Shown here one piece after another: positions 35,785-47,577 of a DNA stretch of 64,000 nucleotides; within the stretch, counting starts at the first letter, position 1, and every line of letters begins with the position of its first letter. Position numbers and translations under genes: made by a program. The stretch spans positions 90,029,675 to 90,093,674 of the forward strand of contig CM056376.1 of NCBI GenBank assembly GCA_029718625.1, given 5' to 3'. Origin of the DNA: Synaphobranchus kaupii. Its lineage: Eukaryota > Chordata > Actinopteri > Anguilliformes > Synaphobranchidae. Under the pieces are notes generated by a model, which had not been told where the DNA came from, ran no database searches, and saw only the letters and a list, made by a program, of their open reading frames with translations.

Positions 35785-36296
35785 ACACACACTCTGTAGA
35801 GAAAAATACACACCGGATGTGGCAGAGCGGCTCTATCTCACAGCGATCCTGATTATGTCACACATTTTGCATACATTACAGAACACAGTCTGTGTGTAAA
35901 GCTATAATAGCCTACATCAATGCTGAACTTTAGTGAAAGTTTTAAAGCTTAACCTGGATGCTCACGCAGACATTCAAAATTGAGAAAATAAAGAAAAATC
36001 TCCAAAAAATTATAATAAACAACCAACAAACTGCTAAACCTGTACATGTGGCCTTTTTTATGATCAGATCCGTACAGGCAGCTTTCAGAAGGGAATGTGA
36101 CACTGCTTCTTGTGAACAGAAAAAAAGAATGTGTGTTTTACCTAAGCTAGATACTGTTCTGAATGAAAGCTTTTAATCTGAAAAGAGATTAGAGTGGGTT
36201 TTTGTGAAAGTAAACACTAAAGAGAAGAGAAGGAACAAATCACCTCTGTTTACCCTGCGTGTTTATATATTTATCTTTTCCTTCTGTTGTCATGTT

Positions 36297-36425
36297 TGTG
36301 ATTGTGTGCGTGCGTGTGTGTGTATGTATGTGCGTGTGTGTTTGTGTGTGCGTGCTTGCGTGCGTGTGTGCATCTGTGCATCTGTGTTTGCGTTTGTGTG
36401 TGTGTGTGTGTGTGCGTGCGCGCGC
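36297..36425. repeat. TG-rich microsatellite
   Basis: TGTG, GCGT and GTAT repeats over about 130 bp. Confidence 0.92.
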
Positions 36426-37733
36426 ACATAATTGAAGCAGGCAGTGAAAAGCGGCCGTTAATTTGTTTAGATTTTTTCCCCTCCCAGTCTTTGTTCACTC
36501 TTTAGGATAGGACATTTTCCCATTAGGTAAAAATAAGAGATGTAATTAAATTGGGGTCTAAGTCTAATGGAACTGGCACACCGCGCTATCGATCGCTTGG
36601 AGGTCTGGAGTGTCTTTTGCCTTGTTTTGTTGAGTATATTCTCTCCAAACGGATTTCAGGAGGTGAGATCTCGAACGTGGTTAACGCTCACTCGAGGACC
36701 ACCTCCGACACTGCTGAAAAGTGAGCGTCTCGATACCCAGACAGGCGCCACACGTCACGGTCGCTCGTGTTGAGGTACTCCTCCGTCACTGTAAAGTAGT
36801 TTGAGACCATGCGATCGATTGAAACCAGCTGCTGCTGCTGCTAGTCATGGCAATGGTTATGATATGGACTATTGTCTGAGAATGGAATGCTCACTTGCTG
36901 AAGTGCCGGTCCCTGTGGATATCGCTGAGAGAGAAATCGCTACACTCCCACCTTCTGTACCCCAGCGTCACTTGGCCCCTGCGATCCCTCGCGAATTGTC
37001 GCCATGCCGATAAGGGCCTGCGGGCCACTGGTGCCCCCGTGAGCAACGTCGTTCCGGGAAACCTCCAGCAGCCGAGGGGCCGGCAATGCCTCGCTCTCTC
37101 CCCCGCCGGTTTTCCGGGAGTGTACTTGGTCACAGATGTCCCCCTTTGGTCTCTGGCTCGGAAGATTATCGGTAAGCATTAGCGCGCGGCCGCCGTAAAT
37201 TTCGGAGCGAGGAGTCACCGAGGAGCAAATTTCGTTTAATCGCGGCCCGCGATAAATCATCCGCCAGAGGGGATGCAGGGACAGGGGACGAGAGTGAGTG
37301 ATGAGGGAGGCGAAATTACATTGAACAGCAGCCAACAGGCCTTCTGCAGGTGTCAGACAGCAAGAATTATGAAGGAGTTGAAAGCTAATTGCAATTAATG
37401 TAATTATGAGGAGAGAAATGGACTCTGTGGGGAGGTGCAGTCTTCAGTACTGGCCTGATCTCTGCGCCCCGGATTTTACGGCTGCCATACAGGCCTGATT
37501 AATGATTCTGGCCCCCGTTGGGCATGGGGGCCTTGCAGGGGTCACTTATCTGGGCTGTTGTACAGAAGTCCTCTGGAGACGCTCTGCTGTTTGTGACTGA
37601 CATTCAAGTTGGAGATGTTATTAGAATAAAAGGTTCAAGGCAAAGTGGGAACGCAAGCATTTTTATTTGTCATAAATGATGCTGAAAATGTGAATATTTT
37701 TTAATGGCAAAGCCTACTTTAGACTATTTTTAA

Positions 37734-38432
37734 AGGAGCTATATGTAACATTGACACGGAGCGTTTAAAATGGGTACTGCAATCTAAATTCACAATATTG
37801 GAGAGAGTTGAGACACTGAACGAACACGAGCGCAAGACGAGCCGAGTGCAACATTATATTTTGAGACAAGCTTATTCTATTTTGACAATGACAAGCGACG
37901 ACGAGTCCTACACTGTAAGTTGATCAGCTAATGTATACGTTTGCAATTTGTTTATTATTTATTGTTTGCAAATTATAAACCAGCTCATGTGGATTTTTTA
38001 CAACTCTGTCAATGTTAGCTAGATGCATGGCTGGCTATGTTTACGGTCACACAGATATAAGCTAACGTTAGTGGTATGTTTAGCGAGTAACTATATTATA
38101 CATATATATATATTTAAATCTTTCGCTAGCTAGCTAAATGGAAACGATGTTGAACTTAGCTTAGGCATTCGTAAATCGGCTGTCGGAGTGCCGGAGTACA
38201 TCTGGTTATTCGTAATGGGCAGTGGACTCGGAGTCAACTCGGAGAATAGTGAATCACACAGTCCAAAACAAATACAGACGTTCCGACCCGGAATGGAAAT
38301 TTCAAAGGCGAACATACTGGCTGTAGCATTGTTGTCGGAGAAGCCAGTATTTCGACTTGTTTCCTTAATCTCTGATGACATATCATGGTAATTTTATGAT
38401 TTAGTACAGTAAATTTGTTACATATAGTTCCT
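37734..38432. mobile_element. Non-autonomous element flanked by TTAA
   Basis: The left end AGGAGCTATATGTAACA (37734) and right end TGTTACATATAGTTCCT (38416-38432) are inverse repeats with one mismatch. Each is flanked directly by TTAA (37730-37733 and 38433-38436), the target site of piggyBac-type transposons. The 699-bp interior has no transposase frame. The piggyBac link is inferred from the target site only. Confidence 0.7.
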
Positions 38433-38532
38433 TTAATTTCTGCAAATTTGAACTATTTTACTATTTCTCAATGTACATATCCGAATAATTGTGTAAAAAA
38501 GAATTATTACTTGGCTGCATATGCAGACGAAA

Positions 38533-39057
38533 AACCAACATAAAGTGTCTTATGTGTTGGTCCACCACGAGCCGCCAGAACAGCTTCAATGCGCCTTGGC
38601 ATAGATTCTACCTCTAGTCTTGCATAGATTCTAGTCTCTGCAACTCTACTGGAGGGATGGAATGCCATTCTTCAAAAAGTTACTCCCTCATTTGGTGTTT
38701 TGATGATGGTGGTGGAGAGTTCTGTCTAACACATCAGTGCAAAATCTCCCACAGGTGTTCAATTGGGTTGAGATCTGGTGACTTCGAAGGCCATAGCATA
38801 TGATTCATATCATGGGAGATTTTGGACCGATTGTTAGAGTGTTAGAAAACGCTCATCATCAAAACACCAAATGAGGGAATATCTTTTGGAAGAATGGTTT
38901 TCCATCCCTCTAGTAGAGTTCCAGACACTAGAATCTATGCAAGACTAGAGGTAGAATCTATGCAAGACTAGAGGTAGAATCTATGCAAGACTAGAGGTAG
39001 AATGCCAAGGCGCATTGTGGTCGACCAACACCTTACTAAGACACTTTATGTTGGTTT
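38533..39057 (-). mobile_element. Palindromic Tc1/mariner-type transposon remnant
   Basis: The two outer arms (38533-38675 and about 38890-39057) are imperfect inverted repeats with ends AACCAACATAAAGTGTCTTA and AGACACTTTATGTTGGTTT. On the minus strand 38747-38793 reads [15 protein letters not shown], the catalytic-end motif of Tc1-family transposases (its E is the last residue of the DDE triad). The left arm on the same strand reads VESMPRRIEAVLAARGGPT, the transposase C-terminus. The upstream transposase is missing and the right arm has a mutated forward copy of the C-terminal segment. The element is dead; it formed by inverted joining of transposon ends. Confidence 0.88.
38929..39004. repeat. 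23-bp tandem triplication in the transposon right arm
   Basis: AATCTATGCAAGACTAGAGGTAG-type units occur three times in tandem (from about 38931, 38954 and 38977) before the sequence resumes AATGCCAAGGCGC. In the original coding arm this motif occurs once. Confidence 0.8.
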
Positions 39058-40408
39058 AATTAGTCACCCATCTGTAAATACAAAGCCAACATCAACGATG
39101 GCAACATAGAAACATTGTTTGGAAATACACAATAATATAGCGACGTAGAGCTTTGTTGTATTAGTTGGCATTTAAAGCTTTCTTATCGTAATATGGTAAT
39201 CCTGTCTGAATGTCAAGAATGTGGGTCTAGAAGGGTCTACACTAAGGTTATCACAGAAAACATGGGACAGATGATGCAGACCAGGGAGGTAGGCTATTCC
39301 ACAAAGCAGAGTTAGCTGGGGGTAACTGCCCTGAGTAAAATCCAGAACAACAATTTTTACTTCAGTCCATGTTCCAGATTTGGGGTGGTTCCGGATTTTA
39401 CTCAGTGCAGTTATCCAGCTAACTCCGTAATCCTGCTTTGTGAAATACCCCCCAGGCACATTCAAAATATTTTCCATGCAGAGCTCTGTAAATAAGAAGT
39501 GGCGTGTGATCAAATGTGTCGTCAATGCCGGCTCCTGGAGAGTGCGGAGCCCCCGTGGAGCAGGAAGCTCCGGTTGCTTCTCGTGATGGAAGAGCCGCAC
39601 AGCGGCGAACATTCATCCGCTGTCACTTCCCCTCCCGGCGCTCGGGTAAACATCACAGACAGCGTTCGAAGCGATAACCGCGAGACTGAAAACGCGAGGC
39701 GTCGCATAATTTCTCCACCCCTCGCTGAGCTTGAAGCGGGATTGGCGTAAGAACGACAGCCTCAGACCGAGGCGGCTTGCGCACGCGGATACATTTATCG
39801 TCATTTGCGGCCGTCCAGCAACCATCCCCGTGCCCAATCTGGCCTCCGGGAACCCTCTTCCCGTCTGTTCCCTGGTGTGTGAGGTGCAAACTAGCTGTTA
39901 AGGAGCGCGTGGAGCTAACAAGCTCTGTGGAACGAGCTCATGGCTATCTGTGTTTTAGCGGCCTTGGACACAGGTGCATAAGACAGACTAGAGTTACAGA
40001 TGGCTGTAATGGCTTTGAATGTGTCCTGCCCTCCTACCATTAATGTCCAGGGTTGCTAACACTTACAAGAGTGGATTTCCACAGTGCTCCAGACCTCTAC
40101 CTCTAGTTTATCTCCTTCAGTCCTTCTGTCTAACAGCATCATGCTCATTAATATGTAAAGTATTAGTATGCTATTTGATAATCTACATGAATATCAGGAT
40201 CCTGAGTGCCTTCTACTTGGAAACTATTTGGTTGTAGATGAGAAATGCAGATTATAAGTACTATAAAAGTGACTAGCTTAGTTAGTCTGCCCTGTGATGA
40301 GTGCATTTTGTTTGAAATACAGTAGACCAACATAGCTACAGAACTATATAGCAGTCAAATATATATAAAAAAACAGAGTACTGGAAATCCCTTACAGTGT
40401 AGAGAGCT

Positions 40409-40478
40409 GAAGTTTGGCTTGGTGGTTGTAATTTAAATTTACTTTTTTCTTTTGTGGCTTTTGACCAAGCCAAACTTC
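40409..40478. other. Hairpin-forming inverted repeat, 15-bp perfect stem
   Basis: GAAGTTTGGCTTGGT (40409-40423) and ACCAAGCCAAACTTC (40464-40478) are perfect inverse copies separated by a 40-nt AT-rich loop. It sits at the start of an AT-rich, repeat-poor stretch running to about 41260. No miRNA identity is claimed. Confidence 0.6.
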
Positions 40479-43400
40479 TCACTTAAAAAGTAGGTATCAA
40501 TAATTTAAGCATTAAGTCCCTCATTGGATATTTTATGTTTTTGTTACTATTTGTGTAAATTGTGTCACCTAGTTATTATCTTTTCAAAAAGTGTTTTCTG
40601 GGAAATGACGATGTGTGATCGTGTCATTACTGACAATCTGATTAAAGACTTTAAAAATGCGTCTGATGCAGCCAAATATTTAAGTTATGGTTTGATATCC
40701 AGGATATATGCTGATAAGTATCTAATTTCATCATTAAACATGTATTCTACAATGTTGTAAGGCAACATGATATAGAGCTGGAACTAATAAGGAGAAATTA
40801 ATGTTTCATGTCATAAAGGCATACTTCTTTTCTCCTTTTTTCCTTGACTAATCATGGTTATTAAATATTTTTGGCATTAGTTAATTACTCTGCTATAAAA
40901 AGCTATAAATTGAATTTCAGCACAGATTTATGCATTGAAAAATTGTGATTTGCTCATTTTATGCGTATGAAATATACCATGCTTGACCAGTGCAATTTAT
41001 AACAATTAAGAGAGTCTTCTTTTACTGTAAGTGACCATTTTATAGGTTTGTCAGGAGGCATTCCATGTAAATTTAATTGTAATTGTATTCTGTATATTTG
41101 TTAGGTTAAACCTGCAAGAAACGCCTTTTTTTTGTGTAGCTGCAGTCATTATCTTTTGAATGTCCCATTATGTCTAATGATATAATGATATCTCAGTTGA
41201 GGCGGATTACAGCAAATTAATTCCTTAATGTCCTGATCTTTGCTCATATTTCACAGCTCGGAAACTTTCCCCTTTCCACTTTCCCTTCAGTATTCTTTAG
41301 AATAGTTATCTCTTTATTCTCCCTGAGAACTCTTTCTACTGTAGTTGGCCTTTCTGCGGAGCTGTGTGGCTACGGTACGTAGTGCTGTTCACATAGTGCG
41401 AATGGAGGACTGCAGTTGAGACCAGTCAATATACAGATACCAAGAGGCCCTGTGATTTCTATAGTGTGTATAGTGCATTAAAGTGATATTTTAACAGCGT
41501 TACGAAATACTGTTCCGCGACAGAGAAAAACGTTCAGTAACCTCACTGTCCTGGAGAGGGCGATAGTGAGCCGGAACCAGGCTCAGTAGGCACTCGGTGC
41601 AAGAAGTGGCTGCACCTTAAGGTATGCCTGTCCATTACAGGACACACACACACACATACACTGTGGGGAAAAGTCTTAAGTAAAGGGTCATTGATCAGGA
41701 AAGCGTGTCTTTGGTTTGACGGAGTATTTTCAGAGAACCGGCGAAAATCATGCGCGAAGCTGGTCGGATTCCTGCCCCTGACCCTGGAGATGATGCCAGG
41801 TGTCTGTCGATTTGCGTTTCAGACCTTTATGGAGGAGCCTAGCAGAAGCCCGAGCGCACCAAGTAATTAAACTCGCTGCGAGATGTCTCGAACGTTGACG
41901 TTGCCATGGTTACGTGAGTTGAGAGCCCCGCGGAGCCGTTTCGTGCCAGGCCCAGGTGTGACAGGCGCCAGGGAGTTTGCTTGGCTTTAAGCGCACCTTC
42001 TTAAAAAGGTTTCAGTTTGTTGTCTCATTCCCGTCTATTTTTATCATCGTGGCAGTGATATTAATTAGCCTCCTGTTATTTTGGCTCAAGAGAAATAGCA
42101 GTGTGTTCAGGCCTGGTGACACACTTGGTTTGGATGCACTTTTTTCCTTTCTCCAAGATCGCTGGCTAAAAGCCTTGGTGGAGATTGCGATATTCCCATT
42201 GCTGCACTGTCATAAGTAAACAGATGTCTAATACCCCCCGCCCCCCAAAATAAATAACCGCTGTCCGTCGTGTTAGTATGACTCTCGAATTCGCACAGGA
42301 GCGGCTGCAACGTAATACGTTGGCCTGAATACGACAAGTGTTGGAGGAAAGTCAGCGTGTCACTGGGGCTATCCTCTGGCTCCAGAGCACGCGCAGAGAG
42401 CAGATACAGACGTTGGACTACTGCGGCGGCCTTCGCTCCATCTCCCGAGAGCCGATTCGCGGCTCGTCCGCCCCGTTCGCCTCTCGAGGGCAGCGCGTCA
42501 GGCGGTCGGCGGAGTCATCGGCATCAAACTTTATCGCACGTCCGCGCCAGAGGTCTCGCTGAAAACGACGCTTTTTTTATTTGGGCGGACCCCGGCGCTT
42601 GGCTGCGGTCTTTATCGAATAAAGCCGCCGTCGTAATGGGATTTCAGAGCCATTATCTGCTCCAGACGAGCCCGGGCTCCCGGGTCACATTTTCCCCGGC
42701 TCCGCGGCGGAGGCGAACTCGGACCGCGTTCGCCTTTTCGGTCCATTATCGTTTTACGCAGAGGAATCCTGCGTGGGCTGCAGTATTTTTGTGATGCCAT
42801 GTGCGTCTTCTCTATTAAAAAAAAAAGGGATTCAGTGTTTTGGAGTATAATCATTTCTATTGGATTATTTCCCTTGGGATAGTGACTTGCACACAAATAT
42901 GTGTAATTAAGTGCAGTATAGCTTGTGGAATAGAAAGATCCACGTAATTTGTCCGGTGGTTTCAGTTGGTATCTGCTTATCTAATTTAGTGTGCTGATGT
43001 CACACAGTCTGTAAGTAGTTGCAGTATAGTTCATATTTATCGCAACATAATGTAAATGAAACAGACCTAGATTTTCAAGTGTCATCATAGATTGTCCCTA
43101 AAGGGATTAGGTTAGTTTTGGAATTTACTCCAGATAACAGGATAGTCAGGTCTACTTAAAACTGACCGATTAAATATGCTCACCTATTTTTTACGGGTAA
43201 ATGAGGGGTAGCCCATATTGGGAAGATACTGCTGTGCATCTTATCTTGGCTAACAAAGCAGGCTGGGTCACAGTTAAACGCGTGGCACAGTTTCTGCCAT
43301 GTCTTTGTGAACAAGGGGCACCGAACGGCAGTCATTTGGCGTCTCGGCGTCTCGGCATGCAGACGCCCACAAATCCGCAGCGTGGATCCACAACCTGCTC

Positions 43401-43599
43401 TTCCAGCGGAGGCGCTCTCTCTCACCTTCCAATAACGTTACCGCGGGATTCAATTTTTCTCCCTGCCGCGTTAAAATGATGGGTTAGCCGGCTTCATTAA
43501 TTATACGTGCTTTCAATTACACCTTTGTAGAATTCAATTAACGCTCATTAACCAACACTAAGTACAAAGCGTTTGATTTAAACAGCGCTTTTTGGCGAG

Positions 43600-44760
43600 A
43601 TTAGACCTCCGCGTTAGGAAGGTGACTGATTCGCGGGGTCGCTGGTGGAGACGCGTGACGCGTCGACGGGGCTGGAGCCCCCGCGTCGTTATCGCTCCCC
43701 CCCCCCCCGTTCCTCTCTGCGTGTAAGTGCGCCCACGACGCTCGTGTGGCCCGGGGCAGATGGTGGGGTGTTACCCTGGAGACGAAGGCATGGCAGCGCA
43801 ACGTGTGCCGCACAGCTGTCCGCTCCCCCGGTCCAGAAAGAACCAGCCTTCCGCCACAGCCGCCAGCCCGCGGGCCAACAGGAAGTGTGAACTGGGCCAA
43901 CAGGAAGTCAGGCCTGGGCCAAGAAGAAGCCCCAATCGCTGAAGATAGGAGCCGGCGGTTGTCGTGCGGCTCGGCTCAGCTCAGCTCAGCTCAGCTCAGC
44001 TCAGCCCAGCTCAGCATCTCTCCATCGCTTGACTCTGAGCGCGCCGACGACGGTCACTTTTATTGTAGCGGAGTTAGGCTTTTAAACATTCAGCCCTTTT
44101 TTCAGCTGGCACGTTTATTCAGATCAGCCTTTTTCTCCCGTCTTCCAGGACTGCAGTATGCCGTCCGGGCGCTCCGGAACAGCACGATACGAAGCGCTCT
44201 ATGTTCGCGAATACATAAATATAAAACGGCACGGCGACATCTGTTGGGAAAAGGTGGGGGGGGGGGGGGTCGGGGGTGTGCAGTGGAGCCGCTTCCCTGT
44301 GAGCGCGCGAGCGTAAAGGAGCCGTGCGTTTCCAGAGGCCACGCGTGTGCGCTCGCGTGTGCGTGCGCCGCGCTGTTGTTATTTCTTTCCTCGGTAATTA
44401 AGCCCAAGGCTCCAGCGCCTGACGTGCGAGTGGCAGGCGGGGAGCAGCGCGTCGCGCTGGATGTGCTAATTAACACCCCTGTGGGTCCGAGGGCCTTGGC
44501 CCGGCCCACTGAGGCTGACAGGCTGTCCCAGCAGAGGCCCGGCCCAAACGAGAACGTCCCCTTAAGAGCCCCGCGCTCTTACAACTTGAGGAGGGGGGGG
44601 TGGGGTCTTCTACTCGCCGCAGCCAGCGGAGTCTGGGGAGGGGCCGCGGCGGCGCCGACGAAACCGACAAAACGGCTCCGTCGAAGCGCGGCGGCTGAGG
44701 CCCGGCTCGCGGCTCTGCACCTCCAACTGCACCGCCAGCCCGGTCGGAACCACACTGTCC
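43600..44760. other. GC- and CpG-rich island inside the intron
   Basis: About 1.1 kb dense in CG dinucleotides, with a poly-G run near 44252-44269 and the GCTCA repeat. The lack of stop codons produces a 381-codon plus-strand frame (43746-44891) that resembles no protein I know and includes the pentanucleotide repeat, so I do not call it a gene. It might be an alternative promoter or a CpG-rich intronic element. Confidence 0.35.
43973..44015. repeat. (GCTCA)n pentanucleotide repeat
   Basis: Seven to eight copies of GCTCA with one CCCAG variant. Confidence 0.95.
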
Positions 44761-47294
44761 ATTTAAATAAGCCCGGAACCGCGTTTAAAAAAAAACGTGC
44801 GTGTCGTCGGTTTTTTATTCGTTCCTCTGAGGAGATTTGTCCTCCGTTCGCCTCATTGTGTACTGACCTTGTCCCTCTGACCTTTTTTTGATTTAACGCC
44901 GTTACTATTTCTGTTTGCTTTTCTGTACGCGCTTTCCGCGGCGCAGCGTGACTGTCGCCGGCCTACGGGCGTCGCGCAAAGTCTTTCTGCGAAGGTACAG
45001 TAAGCGGCTTGCCAAGGTGGGGAGGTATTGTTCGCCCCTCCCAGTCCTATTGTCGCAGCCGCAGCTTGAAAAACTTGACCTCCTAATCCGGTTATGTGAG
45101 CGTCAGTGGGAGGGGGGGGGTTGCGAGGGGCAAACATTGAGGAGCAGCAAACAGATCCTTTACCTTCAAGACCTTCAGGCTAATGCTGAGCCTGTAATCC
45201 CTGCTCAGACTATAGTGTGTATGCGTGGGTGCGTGCGTGTCATTTTAACTGTAGAGACAGGGTTCATGTCAGCACATATCAGCTGTCCACAGTGCCATTT
45301 GGGGCCTTGCATTTATCGGGCCAAGCTTACAGACCGTTGCATGTAATTCAGTATTTACATATCCTTTCTTATTCTTCTTTTAAGTACCATCACAGAGGGG
45401 ACCAGTAGGTCAGAAGCAAAGCTTGCCTGCTAGGAGAGGAGCGTGCATACTCGCTCTGGCAAAACAAAGTTTTCACAAGATAGATGTAGCCCTGGTGAGC
45501 TTGGCACGCCTGAAATGGCTTGGGAATTTTTATTGTGATTTATATACTTATGTCGTGGTCTTTAGACTTATATTTATATTGTGATCTTTATACTTTATTC
45601 TTTGGCGGGGAGAACAGGTGTAAGAATTCTAATGTACTAGTACTTGTACTTGCTACAGATGGTAAATAATATGTGCATAAGGACTGAGACCATCATATGT
45701 GTTGGTTACAATCAAGACCACAGGAGTGTGACCAGTGTGGAGTGTTGCTGGGAAACCCGAGGTGACTATGTCTTTTGTACTGGCCTGCGTCAAGATCCAT
45801 ATTGGGATTGGTCACAACCCCAACCCAACAACGTTGGGTGTCGGGATGCCGGCTTTTCTGATGTGGGTGCACCGGCCCAAAAAAGTTACTTTCATACTCC
45901 GGTCTGCGGCAGGACGGCTGAACCATAGCAGGCACAAGTACAGGCTGGACCCCACGGCTAAGAGACGGTGGCTTCGGTGCTTTGCGTTTTCCTGAAATGA
46001 CTACGACCGGGACGCGGCTGGCTTCGTCCTCCCAGCTGCGGCGTGGTTTTAAGCTGGTTTTTTCTGGAGGCCAACGGCAGCCATTTTGCTTCTGGAAGAC
46101 ACTCCGGCGCACGTAATTTCCATCTGTCTGGCCGTTGCATGAAGTGGCGCTTTGAGAGTCCACCAGGACGGAGTCTTCGCAATTACCACGCCCCACGTGA
46201 AACAGCCAGGGTCCAATGCGCGGTCCCGTGTTTAGTTTGGGGCTCGCACCCCGTTCTGCCGTTACTACCCTTATACCGCGCCTTCAATCCAAGCATGCTC
46301 AGCACTTCAAGGTTCTGCTCGCGTTACCACGGAGACAGCGTGGGTCGTTCTGGCCCTCAATAATGTTTTTTTTTTTTTGTTTGTTTGCTAGCTCATAGTG
46401 CAGTTTTTTTTTTTTTCGCCGCATGAGGATTTGGGAGTTGAGAATATCCAATCTCACTTTGACTCTTATGCCTGAGATGAAGGATTTCAAGAGTGGAGAA
46501 GATTATTTATTTGAATTATTATAATATTGGCTTGTTTTCAATAAAAACATGTTTGGCAGAGTCTGATATCGTTTGGAAAGATGTGCTGGAATTGTAGAAT
46601 GTGCATGTCGGGAAATTGTATTTCCAGAGCAGTTGCAGAAATACTCACTGATAATACTCATTTATAATTCAGTGGGGAAACGGTATGGGAGAGTGGGTCT
46701 TCACCCCCATAATGGGTGAAAGGGCCATACGCTGTCAACCTCTAATCTGTATGAACCAATCAAATAACTGCTCTCCATAGCCACACACTATGACCAGGGT
46801 ATGAAATTAACTTTTTCACCCACTAGCCAGAGTGGCTTGTGGATTCTAAAAATCACCAGCCATTTTCAACATTAATTTTACCAGCCACATTACCTTTTAC
46901 AATATAAAACAATTATATTGCACAATATGATCATTGATAGCGCATTTTTGGTCTCACAAGGCTTCACCCTGCTTCACCCTCCACTGATAAACAGTGTCCA
47001 TATCATTTGCTCTGATGATATGAGTTGATGGAGGGAAAGGCTGTGTGGCAGTCGGTACCAAATGTCCTCCTTTCAGTGAATTTCAAGTGAAAGTAAAATT
47101 GAGCCCGAAGTTCTGGAATTGTTGTTTACGCTACCTTTTGTAAAAGAAGGACATGTCTACATTTTAATTTAATTATCGCTGAAGCGTGTTTTCTAAGCCC
47201 CGCTTTAGTCAGTAATCCCATTCTTTTCCTCTTTTTCTTTCTCAGGAATAACCATCACAGCCTCCTGCAATGTGTTCAGGGCCTACTCATTGAT

Positions 47295-47346
47295 TTCTCT
47301 CTCTCTCTCTCTCCCCATCTTTCTCTGTCCCTCTCTCTCTCTCACA
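47295..47346 (+). repeat. (TC)n microsatellite used as polypyrimidine tract
   Basis: About 50 bp of TC-rich repeats running into the CTCACAG acceptor of the exon at 47348. Confidence 0.95.
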
Positions 47347-47347
47347 G

Positions 47348-47454
47348 AGGAAGAGGTGGAAAATTTTGATGTTTCCAGCTTGCAGGAGGAAGCTCTGCGG
47401 AACATCGAGGCTGACAGCTTCTGGTGCATGAGCAAGCTGCTGGACGGCATTCAG
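47348..47454 (+). CDS. tbc1d22b: tbc1d22b exon: EEVENFDV...MSKLLDGIQ
   Basis: The exon starts after CTCACAG with AG, completing a split GAG codon, then encodes EEVENFDVSSLQEEALRN and IEADSFWCMSKLLDGIQ. It ends CAG|GTAAAT in phase 0 (107 nt). VENFDV and SFWC match TBC1D22B, where TBC1D22A as I recall has VDTVDV and TYWC, so this exon is the main basis for the paralogue call. It forms part of the alpha-helical TBC domain after the glutamine finger. The length is not a multiple of three, so skipping it would shift the frame. It is flanked by complementary CU-rich and GA-rich repeats. The donor GTAAAT is weaker than consensus. Confidence 0.97.
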
Positions 47455-47524
47455 GTAAATTGATTCCCCGTCCGCCAACGGAGTGCGCCGGCTGATTAAT
47501 TTCACGGCCGCGCGGTGCACCTCT

Positions 47525-47525
<1 letters not shown>

Positions 47526-47574
<49 letters not shown>
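47526..47574 (+). repeat. (GA)n microsatellite after the 107-nt exon
   Basis: Forty-nine bases of pure GA repeat starting 71 nt after the exon end. It is complementary to the TC repeat at 47295-47346 upstream of the same exon. A second, shorter GA block follows at 47616-47637. Confidence 0.95.

Positions 47575-47577
<3 letters not shown>

Larger units (their letters stand above)
32769..47347 (+). other. Intron, 14.6 kb
   Basis: No coding exon recognised. It contains a tRNA-derived SINE (33113-33275), GC-rich DNA (33600-33960, 34780-34880, 39500-39850, 42390-42750, 43600-44760), AT-rich non-repetitive stretches (35060-35740, 37330-37480, 40400-41260), a 32-C run (35753-35784), a TG microsatellite (36297-36425), a TTAA-flanked element (37734-38432), a palindromic Tc1/mariner remnant (38533-39057), a GCTCA repeat (43973-44015) and a CT repeat before the next exon. 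45400-47200 has no feature I can name; 46800-46960 resembles a dispersed fish repeat. Confidence 0.8.

Noticed and set aside
43746..44891. 381-codon plus-strand open reading frame, the longest in the window
   Set aside because: It runs through the GCTCA pentanucleotide repeat and a poly-G run in GC-rich DNA, shows no family motif, and lies within an intron without matching splice logic.
45693..46196. 167-codon minus-strand frame
   Set aside because: It has no recognisable domain, and overlapping frames of comparable length exist on the plus strand.
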